Shown one piece after another: positions 10,429 to 23,194 of a DNA stretch of 64,000 bases (positions are counted from its first letter, which is position 1; each line of letters opens with the position of its first letter). The position numbers were made by a program, and so were the translations under genes. The notes beneath the pieces were generated by a model. It was not told where the DNA came from and did no database searches. It saw only the letters and a list, made by a program, of their open reading frames with translations. This stretch comes from Tubulanus polymorphus (lineage: Eukaryota > Nemertea > Palaeonemertea > Tubulaniformes > Tubulanidae), in NCBI RefSeq assembly GCF_964204645.1, contig NC_134029.1, positions 21,098,450-21,162,449 on the forward strand, written 5' to 3'.

Positions 10429-13400
10429 ATGGATAAGAAACAAAAGTCAAAGAGATTATATCCCGGCCTGTCCCTAGATTTGGGAATGGACGAGGTGAGT
10501 TTGATATTATGAGTTATTTTGGAGTGAAATAAAGTTGAAAAGATGTGAAATAATGGTAATTTTTAAGATAAAAAGGACGGCGGATGAAAATGTTAAAATG
10601 GCGCCTTCTGTGTGTGATTCATTGTTAGACTATAAAGAGTTCGTAAAGCTTTCTTTCATGAGTAGAAACTGGCAAAAGGCATGCGAAAAGTTTCTGCTGC
10701 CTTTTGGAGAAATGTGAAGCTTACTAATACTAATGCATTCCAGCTGAAGAAGAAAGGGAGTGAGGGCAGGCTGAAAATACCAAAAGTGTAAAAACCTGAC
10801 AAACAGAATTATTGGTGCCCTGCCAGTTTATTTTATTCAGATAATTTTAAGTTTCTGAAATGTTTATTTTGGGCAAAAATGCGAATCTGTGGTGCCACTT
10901 AAAATGTGTTGTTATTGTGGCTAAACTAGGAGTGCCACATGGCAATTGATAATAAATCATCATGAAAATCAGCGATAAACTTTTTCGACTTTGCTTTTAG
11001 GGCCTAGAGGTTATTTATTACCGAAATGATAAGCCTACTACTATTTTTCCTGTACGAATTTGCTACACATATATTCATGATTGATATGAGATATGAGTGT
11101 ATTTTTCCATTCACTAGAAATCGATGCAGCATATATCATCATGACTCATTCATTCACAAATGCAAATATATCCCAGACAAAAGCGAATCAATTACTAATG
11201 TATGGACGCCTTAAGGACTATTTGGAATCTGAACCACTCTGGTGAGGGTGGATCAAAATTATTAGGTCATTGTTCGGGCTTTGTTTTCGGGCCATGGATT
11301 GAGCTTTTTCTTCTGAATGAAATGATATTTTGTTTGATGTAAATTGGGTTGTCTAAAAGTCAGGCTTTCATTGTCTCTTTAAGAATGGGTTGGATATATA
11401 CACCGAATACAGTGTGGTCACCTTTTGACCATTGTCATTTCCTTGTACATTGAGTCACTTCTAGCGCTTTGTCATTTCTGTAGTAGTCACGAGTTGAACT
11501 AGTCTATGTGGTTGAACTGTTGAAAGTTTAGACTGCTCATGACATATGACATGAAAATTAACTAATATTGGCAAGTTCTATTCTAAACGCTGATACTGAT
11601 ATCATAACTACCCTGCATTGTCTGGCGGAATTTCGTAACATGTTAATTGGTGTCATTATCTATTTTCTAAATGTGCTGTGATTAATTGATGCTGGCAACA
11701 AAATCAAGTAGTCGGTTACACAATAATGTCATTACCGAAATGTGACATAAACTTTCGTCGGCGTTCTTTAGTTGTTGAATAAATGAAATTTTTGCGTTAA
11801 AACTTTTTTTCTGCGGACCAGCATTTTCAACTTATGATTCTCTATTTTTCAGGATCCTAATGATACGAGCATTTTATCGAGTCAAGTTGTGCTAATGGAT
11901 AACAGCCAGAAGAAACCGGTAGGTTCATCAGTCAGATATAGAAGAACTATGCTATTATTTATTTATATTGTTGAGAATTTATTGTCAGCGCAGCTGTGTT
12001 ATTTGTGGGCGAGCTTGTAAAGTAGCTTGAAACAGGCTCATTAAATTATTGTTAGCTAGTACTAAAATATAAAATGTTGTGGCATTACTAAGCGGGAGGA
12101 GGTTATTTCATTATTAATAACCGTGGTCGTTGCGCTACTCGGTGCTTTAAAAATGCGCAATACCTCCATTCACGCATAAAATTCATCGGGGTTAGCAACA
12201 TTGCACGCATGGAATCCTTGTCAGTCAGGTGTGTAACGCGATGTGGTTTTTACGCGATGAATTATTTCAGAAATCGCCGTCGAAATTGATCCCTCAAAGA
12301 TGGCACCGTCCGAGCTTCACGGGGTCTTCGCACAACGACGACAGTTCGACGAACAGCGGCAGCAGCAGCGACGTGTCCGACGAGAATCCGGAGCGAGCGG
12401 GCTGGAGCGGCAAATTGGAGTTTCTGTTGTCGTGTATTAGTTACGCGGTCGGATTGGGAAACATCTGGCGATTTCCGTATCTATGCTACAAGAACGGAGG
12501 AGGTATTTTTACGAGGCTCCGACATATCTCGTCTTTATTTAACGGGGAAGAACTCGCCCGCCGTTGCATAGTTTTAAAAACTAACCGTATGAATTGTTCG
12601 CGTTTCAGGTGCATTCCTCTTTCCGTACTTGATATTCTTGTTCTTGTGCGGTATGCCTCTGTTCTGTCTGGAGGTTAGCTACGGTCAATTCGCAAGTTTG
12701 AGTCCGATTTCCTCGTGGAAGTTCAGTCCATTGTTCAAAGGTAAATTACTGTTCACTAAAAAATAACAGCAGTGATAAAAGTAACTTGTTATTGAAGGAG
12801 TTTCCAAAGTATTTAAAAATATTTTATTTTTAAAATTAAATTCACGAAGACCCTTTTAAAAATGATGACTCTTCACAACAATTTCAAAAATGGTACTTTT
12901 GACTTTCGGTATCCCAAATAATTTTTTAGGACAATTATACGTTATGCCAATATTAATATCTTAGGACTTTTATTTTGTGGATTACCGTTGGACGAAGGCT
13001 GCAGTAAGAAATGTCACTTTTGCCTTGAGGAAGTCCCTTAACTCCAAAAAAAAAAATGCCTGAAAGTGGTGATTTTTACCCGAGCCTTATTTCTATGAAC
13101 TATGCGTGAAATTATCATAGATTATACGACATAAATGATTTAATGAGTGAATTGAAATGTGTTGATTGTAATATAAATGTTATTGAGATTAATCTCAGGT
13201 TTATTATATTTCACACAGGTGTTGGTTATGGTATGGTGATTATATCCGGTATCGTGTGTATTTACTACAACGTGATCATAACGTGGACGTTGTACTACTT
13301 GTACTCGTCGATGACGTCGGTTCTGCCGTGGAGCACGTGCGACAATCCGTGGAACACCGACCGCTGCGCGTTGCGTAAAGCGCCGCCGGCCGTTAACGGC

Positions 13401-16400
13401 ACGAACGCGACGTCGTTCTTCAACGAAACGTCGGGAAATTACGAGTATTCGACGGTGGTCGGCAATCTGACGGGCGCGTTGGCGAACGCAACCAACGCGA
13501 CGATGCACCTGAAACGAACGAGTCCGAGTGAAGAATTTTGGGAGTAAGTCGAATAGAATTTCTTTTTTAAATGCGATTGTCATCAGTTTACTCCATGAGA
13601 ATGAATTCCCAATATAGTAGCCTTTCTCGCCAAAACCATAGTATGGTGGCTAACCACTGAAGGTCATCAGTCACCGGTCTGGGGTCCTCACAAAAGATAT
13701 ATTGAAAAATTTGCGATCTATCTCTGACATTAACCTACAACGAGTTTCACTACATAAGATAGAACATTGTTGTGAAGGGCGAAATCCGAATTTTTAACGG
13801 GGGTGGCTGATTTGTGTAGGATATCGCACTTCACCACTAAATAAGGTAACTGAATATGTTTGATGATATTTGTTTTCAGGCGCCATGTTCTTCAGATCAC
13901 CGAGGGCATTGATGATATGGGTAACCTGAGATGGCAGTTATTGATTTGTCTTGCCTTAGCCTGGGTTGCTGTCTTCTTATGTCTGTTCAAAGGTGTAAAG
14001 TCGTCTGGTAAAGTAAGTATTGTAATTATTACTTGGCGCAATCGTATCAAATTGCCGATGGGTGGAGTTGATATTCCGTTGTTCCTTCTATTCTTAGGTT
14101 GTGTATGTGACTGCTACGTTTCCGTATCTGGTATTGACGATTCTATTGGTTCGCGGGGTTACTCTGCCGGGCGCAATTGACGGTATTAAATTTTATTTGA
14201 TACCCGATTTTGAAAAACTGAAAAACTTCGAGGTAGGATCACCAGTCTTTTTCGCGGGGATATCGGAAATGAACGTTGGGTTTGCTGCCAGGGCGCCGTC
14301 AAACAAAACGAACGTCGACGCGATCACGGCGGATCTATTGTCGTCTGCTATTGTCGTTTGAACGTTTTATTTGAACGAATCCGATCGGTATTGTCTGGTG
14401 ACGATATACACGCCTACGAGTTCGCGTAGTGAATCGAGCAGGTTTTTGTAGTCGCGATTGAAGTCTCGCTGACTAATCGCTGCTTTTCGGTCGGTCGTTT
14501 CGCGTTAGATAAGATCCGCTGTGTCGTGTCGAAAAAACATGTTTTCTTTGACGGTCGTCGTAAAAGATCTACCCTGCTTGCATGTTACCCATGTATATCG
14601 GGATTCTGTCCGTGATGCAATTTAGTTACTTACCCTTCGGTAACTTGTGCCCGATTTGAATTTATTTCAAAAAAAGAAATCCAACGGAATAACGAAGATT
14701 AAGAATTGACCATATAACTGTTAAAAAAGATTTGAAAAGAAAAATTGAAGGGGTGTAATTGCGATGTGGTCGGGTTTGAGTATTGTGTTGGCTGGGAGGG
14801 TCTCGTAACTGCATACAGATAGCGGAACGTTGTATGTATATATATTGCATGGTTTGCAGCGGGCATGGTTGATATTTTCGAGCAGCAGGGGGTCGTAAGT
14901 TAAAGATTAGCCGACATCCGGCGGATATTATTAACATTGCCTTATACAAAAAATCTTCCGTCTCATTTTAATTAGAAGCAAAAATTTGGTCAAATTGAAA
15001 TTTTGAACGAAAAAGAAGAAAGAAAAAAAAAAGCTGAATCTTTAATCGATCTAGGAAAAATACTCGGTGGACGGGTCCGGGGTTTTTCGCGTTAAATTTC
15101 TATTCTAATGACTACATTATTTATGAAATTGTGCGCTCATGTAAATTCTATTGATTCGCAAAGCCTCGTTTCCCCAAAGCTGAGTATTTTTTCGAAGAAT
15201 AAAAACGACAATCACAAATTCTAAAAAAAAAGGCCATCGATTATTTGATAATAATTAGAATGAGAACTGTAATGAGAACCTGTTTGATTTTTGAACCTCT
15301 TCGCGGATTGCTGATTAGATTGATTGATTGATAAATCCACGCACTACGTCGATTTTCGTTACGTTCCCGCACATTTTCCATCATCCAAATTTCATCTTTA
15401 CACATTCGACATTCTGATCTGTCAAAATTCGATCAACGAAATTTTCCAAATCAACGAGAAAAAAATTTCTATTATATTTCGACCGAACTATTAATTTCTG
15501 GCTTTTTGACGAGTTAGTGTTTAGGCTTGGTTGATTATTATTTGATACTAGAGTAGTATTATTTTAGTTTCTGAATCGTAACTATTTCTAAGGCATTGGA
15601 GAGGTTCTAGTTTCTGCAGCAAAAAACAATGTTTTTATGTATCTAATAAGTGTACAAAGTTTCCTTTTCAGTGAATAGTTATTGAGGTATGTTAACAAAA
15701 AATTTTCATGTCCAGATTTTGATTCCGGGTTTTAAACGGGATGTAGGCGCCGGGCGGGTTAGGCGGGTACCGGGGGGGGGGGTAAGACGTAATGGGAAGA
15801 AATGTTTCAATTATTTGCGAAGAAATTTTGGAATTGGTTAAATGGGAAGTTGGCTTCGGAAATTGTGCACCTGACTTCGCGCAGTTCAGATGGTTGTAAT
15901 ACCTGATTGACGAGCAGTGTTTGAAACGCTCAGGAACTGTTCGAAGAGGGAGGAATGGATCGAGGGATATCAGAAATAAGGACCCCTATTCCTATTTTAG
16001 GGAAAGGGTCGTGGAAGGCCCGGCCGAAGCATCACGTATTTAGTGGGGGATGGGGACTTATTCTTAATATGCAAGTCTAAGTTCGTTACAAGTGTATAAT
16101 TAAAACATTTTTACCCTTCCACTGGATAAAATTGCTTTAGAAAGTTTTCTCATGATTAATTTCATATTTCGAAAAGCCTTCAGCTGAATATAAATGACAT
16201 GTGAGGTCATCTGCGCACTCGATCGCAGAGTCTCGCGGAATGGCCGGAAAGGGTAAAGCATTAACGATCTATCCTCACCTTAAAAAAAGACCATCTCCTC
16301 CGCACTCGATCGAAGAGTCGTAAGGAATGGCTGTATTCTCGATTTCCGTATTTAAGGGTAAATCAAAATTATTAAAACGATTTTAATTCGACAGATCACA

Positions 16401-19400
16401 TCTCAAAACCGATTGTTCCTACCGAATCTAACCGCGATGCTACGTTATAGAAATGTTATTTCTTTTAATTTGGCATGTTTCATCATCTATAACGCTATGT
16501 GATGTTTATCTATGTTTTATTACAGGTACAAAAAAAAATTCTCTTTGTTTTTTTACGAAGCACAATCAGTCCAATTTCAGAGAGGTGACGACCTAGTCGG
16601 TCTGGTTTCGGGGGTTTCTATTGCGTGCTATTATTGCGAACAGGTTCGCGGGGGTTCAAACCCTGGTATGGTAGCCTGATGATATTTAGTTTGAGGAACG
16701 TAGAATGCCATTTGCGGCCACGATCGGTTGTCAATTCGTAAAAATTTATCCATTTCATTTATTCAATTCTGACGGTCAGATTGGGTGGAAGTTAGGAGAA
16801 TTAGGTCTGTAGAGAAATACTTTCGGTCTATTCTTTTGAAACGCAATATACTGGTGAAAGATTGGATCAGATTTTCTCGGGAGAAAAACGAATATAATTT
16901 TGTAAAACTGAATTCCATTTTTATTGTCATTTATTTCGCGTGAATTTAAGTACCGTAGTTAAATATCTAATTTTGCCAATGCCAGTATTTCACGATTTGG
17001 TTTTGTTGAAAGTATTAGCGTCATTACTTCGAAATAGATTCCTTCCCATTATTACGAAAACGATATGATACGTGGAAAATTTTCTATCTAGATGATGTTT
17101 TTAGTGTGTGACATTATAAATTCAGTCTCTTGTGTCTTTGCCGGCGGCAGCGGCAGCAGCAGCAGCAGCGGATATGTCTGCTGCTATTATTGGCTGCTGC
17201 GTGTGACCTTGGAGAGAGTGAGCACGTGTACACGGCATGGCATGATTCATATTCATTATACAGCCAGTGACGAGTAGCAGCTCTCAAGCTCCACTAGCGC
17301 CACACGGCTGCTGGCTCTCGGGTCTGGTTTGGTCGATGAACTGCAGTTAAAAATGGAGTCATTCTCTTCGGCACACCCACCCATTATCGATAATGGACAA
17401 TGGTCCTTTGATCAATTATCTCCTTTTGATAATGAACACATGTGACCCGTTCTGTGGTAAATTTAGTAGCTCACTCTCGATAGTTCAGGGGATTAAATAA
17501 AATCTCAGGGCAGGTCAAGTTGACAGATTATCTGGGTCGTGTTTGGTTAATAAAAATATTTGCGGTAGTAATAAACATTTAGAAAAACATTTCTCAGAAA
17601 TACTTGATAAAGACCAGTTATCAGCGGATCCGAGATGCCTGGCCTTGACTTTGTCCTTGGTTATCGGGAGTACTACTATTTAGACAAAGAGACTGAATAT
17701 GTGCAAATTCTTTAAAACTTTTTCGCCAGTTCACTTCGGTGTATCAGATAGAGAACCTTTTAAATGACAAATATATTAACGTCACTTCTCCGGTTTTTGA
17801 GTGCGGGGTCACCATAAATCTGTCGCCTGAATTGAACTCGGCCAAAAGTTGAATGATTTTGATTGTTCCGATTGCATCTGTTGATTAATTCTAAAATGGA
17901 CTGCTTGTGCTTCCTCTTCTCTGACAGGTGGGAAACCAATGTTTACAGAACCCACCACCAGGAAATCATGGCGGTTCAACCCAGCCACCTCGCAGGTTTC
18001 ACACGATGTAACTTTAGCGTGTAACATGTATGACGTCAACCGGTTTTACAAAACAAAACATCTTAGTTAACGGCTTTTGGTAGCATCCTTTTTACGTCAC
18101 GGCTGGTTAACAATATTGAGAAAGAAAAATAGTCTGCTGTTTGGTCCAAAAGAAATGTCCAATTTTGAGTAATCATGCGTATTTGTAATAATGCTGTACA
18201 GTGAGTTAAATAAGAATTGATGGTAAATGCTGTAATGACATCTATGCAGCTTCACAGAGTCACGTAAATCATAGCTTAACTCGTTAACAGAGCACGGAAT
18301 ATTTAGTATTCACTGGCATTAATTTGCCGGAGTTTTGAAGTGAACTAATTATTACAAAATCGTCTGACTAGACACAATATTCAAATGAATTCATCATCGC
18401 TAATCATCGTTAGAGTGTGTTTAACTATATAATCAAAGCGCTCATTGTGCCGAAAAAAAATCAAATCGAAAAATCAGTTCATCCATCCAATTTCTAATCA
18501 AATTTAATCGGGGTGCTACCAAATTGCGGTCGATCATGTGTCATTTCATTTTCATCCATTCATCGCATTCTGTCGAGCCAGTTCGTTACCGTCTTTTACT
18601 AATATTGGAAGAGTTTTTGGATAACATTGCTATGTATGAGTTTGATACATGATTTGTGTTGATCCTTCGTGATAATGAATTCGACTTGAGAACGCCGGCA
18701 GGCGTTAATGATTCATTCAGCGCGAACTTTGTTTCACCTTTTGCAACTATAGTTGATGACAAATGGATCAAATAGATCGACGCGCTGTTCTAGTATCCGA
18801 TTGATCTATCGACCTCTGTTAAAAGTTTACGAAAATTACTTCCTGGTGTATTTATATATTTCGATCGTTTACAGAAGATATAAGGAAGGAAAAAAAAGGC
18901 GATAGAAACGCTGGCTCGGCAAGAATGTCAAACATCATCGATTAGGTTCATAAAACTATTTCTTGTCCCGGATGTTAGGTGTGTGCTTGCGTTGAGAGTA
19001 CGTTCAACCGGGTACATATTATACGCACACGTCGTCGTCATCGTCGTCATCGTTTCACTCCTAATTTCCGCCGAGACATATTTTCATTTATACGCATAAA
19101 ACTACTTCTTAATCGGCTTCGGCTAACACTTTACTCAATCGCATATCATCTCGAGCATTTACAGTAGTTTACTAGTTACCCAGTGCGCGTGTGCGTGCGT
19201 GCGTGCGTGTGCCGGTTCGGACAAGAAATAGTGTATATGAATGTAAAACTACCTTCATCCCAGTAATATCAATCATGTTATATAATTTTGATCTTTATGC
19301 TTATCCTATGATAGGCCTATTTTTATTATTATAACCTTCATGTCGTCGGAGGAGAGGTCAGGTGCTGTCGGAAAATAAATATAAGAATTTCATTATACAA

Positions 19401-22400
19401 TTAAGAAATAATTTTAGATGACAATCAATTCATTTTGTGTGTATCTATCACCGAGTTAAGCTGTTGAAGATAAATGCAATAGAATCGCTAGTTCGAGCTG
19501 AACGCGTGCGTTAGTGACTAGACTTTATTGCTTAAACTTTCTTTTCCGCTGAAATAGGAGATTAACCTGTATTTCGGCATTGTTGATTATTCGCGAAGGA
19601 ACTAAAGCTTTGTCTTATCTCGTAAATGTTTATCAATAGTAGCTAAAAATGTTTTAGACGAACGACAGTTTTGGCACCGATGATCTCTTCTCTGATATCT
19701 CATCACAGCAGATGGTGCCTATTCATGTACCGCGTTCAAAGAGGGCTTCCAGGGTACGGGGTCGTTGGTACTAATTTGTTCGTACGAGAAAGTGAGGGAA
19801 AAAATTGTATACATAATAGAATGAGCTCGTTGTTTATTATGCGATTTTGTCGGAAGGGTCATTTTACGGTCTTGAAAATCTGCCAAAATTGTGGTTGAAG
19901 AAATTTTCTGCGTTCGTATGAAAATTTATATAACTGCCCTGGTAATGAAACCGATCTGCTGTGATAATTGAAATGAATTTCGATCGTGTATTTATTGCAG
20001 CTGAAAGCATTTGTGCGATAGTATTTTTAATGCGATGATTGTCCTCTCTCTTCAGGTATGGGGAGATGCTGCTATGCAGATCTTCTATTCAATTGGCGCC
20101 GGCTGGGGTGCGTTGATTACGATGGCAAGCTACAACAAATTCCACCACGATTGCCACAGGTAATTTGACGACTGAATAGCCGTCATTGTCACTTAGGTTG
20201 CCGCCCTTTGATTATAATAATATAATTGACTCTGATTATGATTGTGATAAATGATACGTCTGCTATGGTTTTGTAAATTGCAGCGCCAAATATTGTATTT
20301 AATTTGACAGATTTGTTTCGGCGCTATGTCAGTAGGTAAATGATTGATCGTATTGCGACTGTTTGTATTGTAGAGATGCGATTATCGTGCCGTTGTTGAA
20401 CAGTGGAACCAGCGTGTTTGCGGGCTTTGTTATCTTCTCCATTATCGGATTCATGGCCCACGAGACCGGGTCGTCGATCGATGATGTCGTAAGACAAGGT
20501 GCGTCGCTTGCGCCCACACCGTACGCGGTAGTTCGTTAATATATCAATTAGAAGAACGAATGTAGATTAAATTGTCACGTAATGATTTCGTTTCAGGTCC
20601 AGGATTGATCTTTGTAGTCTACCCGGAAGCCGTGGCTAAACTGCCGATTTCGCCGTTGTGGGCGGTTCTGTTTTTCTTGATGGTATTTTCTGTTGGTTTG
20701 GGAAGTCAGGTAAGATGGTCGGGTTCGAAACCTTGCAGTATGGTTGATAATGTTTGATCAGGGTGGTCACTTAACTGGAAATCAGGGAATTTTCTTTTCT
20801 TCAAAAAAAAAAAGCAAGCTAGAAATCAGGAAAAAGTATAGATTTGTTAAGCTCACTAGAGAGCATTTAAATTCAAAAACGGTTTCCATCTATTTCTTGC
20901 ATATTTGACTGTTAATTTATTGGATTCTTAGCAGATCAAGTTGGTGAAAACAACTAAAATGTAGTTGCCACCCTGATGATAGATGTTTGACAAATCAAAA
21001 TTTGACACTTAATAGTCACATTCAAAACCGTAAATAATAATGTTTAAATGCAATTTTGTGAATATTTATATTTAACAGTTTGGTATGTTCGAAACGATGA
21101 CCAGCGCGTTCATCGACGAATTCCCCGAACAACTGAGAGGCAAGAAAACGATGATCGTAGCGATCGTTTGTGCAGTCGAGTTCTGTTTGGGTATCCCGTG
21201 TATAATGCAGGTGCGTGGTTGTTGTAGTTATCTTTTTTTTTCAGGCTCTTTGCGGGCTAAAAATTCTTACCGCCGGAAAGTAAACCGATACACGCGTACA
21301 CAACGCGGTTATAATATTAGCATATACAAAAGGTGCTAAGGGAAGATTTAAGTTTTGACTGCCATCGTTTGCGGTCCCCCGCCTGGAATTTGGCCTTGCG
21401 CCATTTGGCTACGATTCAAGGTTGAATAAATGTTTTTTCGTTCCGGTTATTTTCAGGGTGGAATTTACGTGCTGCAGGTCATGGACTGGTACAGTTCGAC
21501 ATTTACTTTGATGATCATCTCTTTCATCGAGTGTATAATCATCTGTTGGGTTTACGGTGAGTACAGTTGCACCTGGTTGTTTAAATGTCAAGTGTTTTGC
21601 TCGAACTGCAACTGAACTTATTTAACTGGGGCATGTGCCAATAAGTTATTCTAGTAATCTCTTTATCTGTGATTTTGAAGCCAGATCAGATTAATAGATC
21701 TCGTGAATAGAATAATCTAATCATCGAACCCTGTCCTGTAACGTGATTTGGTTAAAAAAAATTTCAACAACTTTTGTAAATTTTCTTACAAGAATAATTG
21801 ATTTATTTGCACAGGAATTAACCGATTCTTCGGAGATATCGAGTTGATGTTGGGGCGCCGACCTTTCTTCTGGTGGAAGATAGTCTGGTGTTATATAACT
21901 CCTCTCATAATCGTGGTAGGTATTAATTATGTATGCGGCAGCAGTTGCCGTCTGTTCTGTTCTGCTGGTGCACGCGCGCTCTCGTGCGGAAATTTTGACA
22001 TATGCTGTCTAGTTGTTATTGTTATGCGAACTGCTCTAATTGTCAATGTTTGTTGATGAACGAGTGTTTGGTTTCCTACATGGAACCTTCAGTTGCTTTA
22101 TACATGAATAAACACTAGATGTTTGCCTGTAAATATACGGCCCGTTCTAGTTACATGAATAATATCAACTCTTATCAAAAAGTCAAGCTGATAAACTTTT
22201 CGCAGATAGATTTATGATTCTATTTTGAATGATGTGAATGAATATTAATGAGGTGTTAATGCGAGTTTTGATTCGATTATTTTCCAGTTCGTATTCTTCA
22301 CGAGTATCATTCAACACAAACCGGTAACTTACGGCGAAGATTACACGTACCCGGGATGGGCCGTCGGCGTCGGATGGTGTTTCGCCAGCTTGTCGATTAT

Positions 22401-23194
22401 TCCTATCCCGCTCGTCGCTGTCGTGCAACTCGTCATCAACGGAAAAGGAACATTGCTCAAAGTAAGAATCGGATCGATCAATCGTGTTCGTGACGTGCTT
22501 ATAAGAATTCGATAGGAATTTGAAATTTTGCACAATCTTGGGGATCCTCCCAATTTCTTTTCGCCCACTAAGGATTGGATGAAACTGAACTTAAATACTT
22601 ACATTTATCGTAGGGAGTTGATTTAAGGGGTGTGATCAGAAGCAGGGCGTCAATGGACGCACACATTACGCTGGCACATGGACACCCTCGTATTTTCCTT
22701 GTTCTGATTTTGATTCTTACCTGTATTGGGAAACTCGGGGCAGCAGAAAAAATCTAGAACAAGAAATCGGGGAATTTTCTCAGGAAAATAAACCTGGAAA
22801 GTTGAGAGAATTTGCGCATAAATTGAAGAATTTTAAACATGAAAATTTCTCCATTCACTTGCCAATTGAGGGGGAATATTGTGTTGTAACATGGAAAAGT
22901 AAGGGAAAATTATGAGGATTTTTGATATGGGAAAGAGGATACTCTTGTATTGAGTATATTGATTAATGTAAAATATAAATGTTTCATTTGCAGCGTATTA
23001 AGATGACGTTGAAACCAGCCGCTGACTGGGGTCCCGCGTCTGAGCAGTATCGCGAAATCTACCAATCGAGTCTATCCACGAAAGAGAAGCAACTGATGAT
23101 GAATAATTCGGATTCGACACTCGACCGTTCGGCGCAGGATCTTCTCGACAAGGACCAGAAAGAAGCGACGACTATGGATCAGAGCATCGTATGA
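10429..23194 (+). CDS. SLC6 glycine-transporter-like Na+/Cl- symporter, 15 exons
   Basis: A plasma-membrane Na+/Cl--coupled symporter. Exons: 10429-10494, 11853-11918, 12271-12502, 12609-12740, 13219-13543, 13880-14012, 14098-14232, 20056-20159, 20374-20498, 20597-20709, 21079-21210, 21457-21556, 21815-21915, 22288-22461 and 22994-23194. They total 712 residues in frame. TM1 has [22 protein letters not shown]2 has the SLC6 disulphide cysteines ([11 protein letters not shown]) and six N-X-T sequons. TM6 reads [17 protein letters not shown] and TM8 GLGSQFGMFE. The Gly in place of Asp in TM8 is as in GlyT1. The C-terminal [18 protein letters not shown] block also matches glycine transporters. 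GABA or betaine transport cannot be excluded. The start ATG has a good context (AAAATGG). The two first 66-nt exons encode a short cytosolic N-terminus. Intron 7 spans 5.8 kb. Confidence 0.92.
14233..20055 (+). other. Large intron 7 of the SLC6 gene
   Basis: It separates TM5-encoding and TM6-encoding exons, whose phases match across it. The flanking donor is GTAGGA and the acceptor TTCAG at 20051-20055. It contains AT-rich DNA, a CAG/CTG-rich hairpin at 17141-17201, a G-run near 15769, a GTGC tandem repeat near 19189 and a tRNA B-box-like word near 16662. The open frames inside have no family resemblance or splice support. Confidence 0.6.
17141..17201. repeat. CAG/CTG triplet tract with hairpin potential
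   Basis: GGCAGC and CAGCAG units (17143-17170) are followed by CTGCTGCTATTATTGGCTGCTGC (about 17178-17200), so the strand can fold into a GC-rich stem. It lies inside SLC6 intron 7. It may be a simple repeat. A regulatory role is unproven. Confidence 0.4.

Noticed and set aside
12229-12270. SLC6 exon start at 12229 or ATG at 12241
   Set aside because: The frame is open there, but a good acceptor ends at 12270 and joins in phase to exons 11853-11918 and 10429-10494, giving a complete model.
13140-13583. 147-codon minus-strand ORF
   Set aside because: It is the antisense shadow of the SLC6 exon encoding EL2. Arg-rich runs arise from the complement of Ser/Thr/Asn codons.
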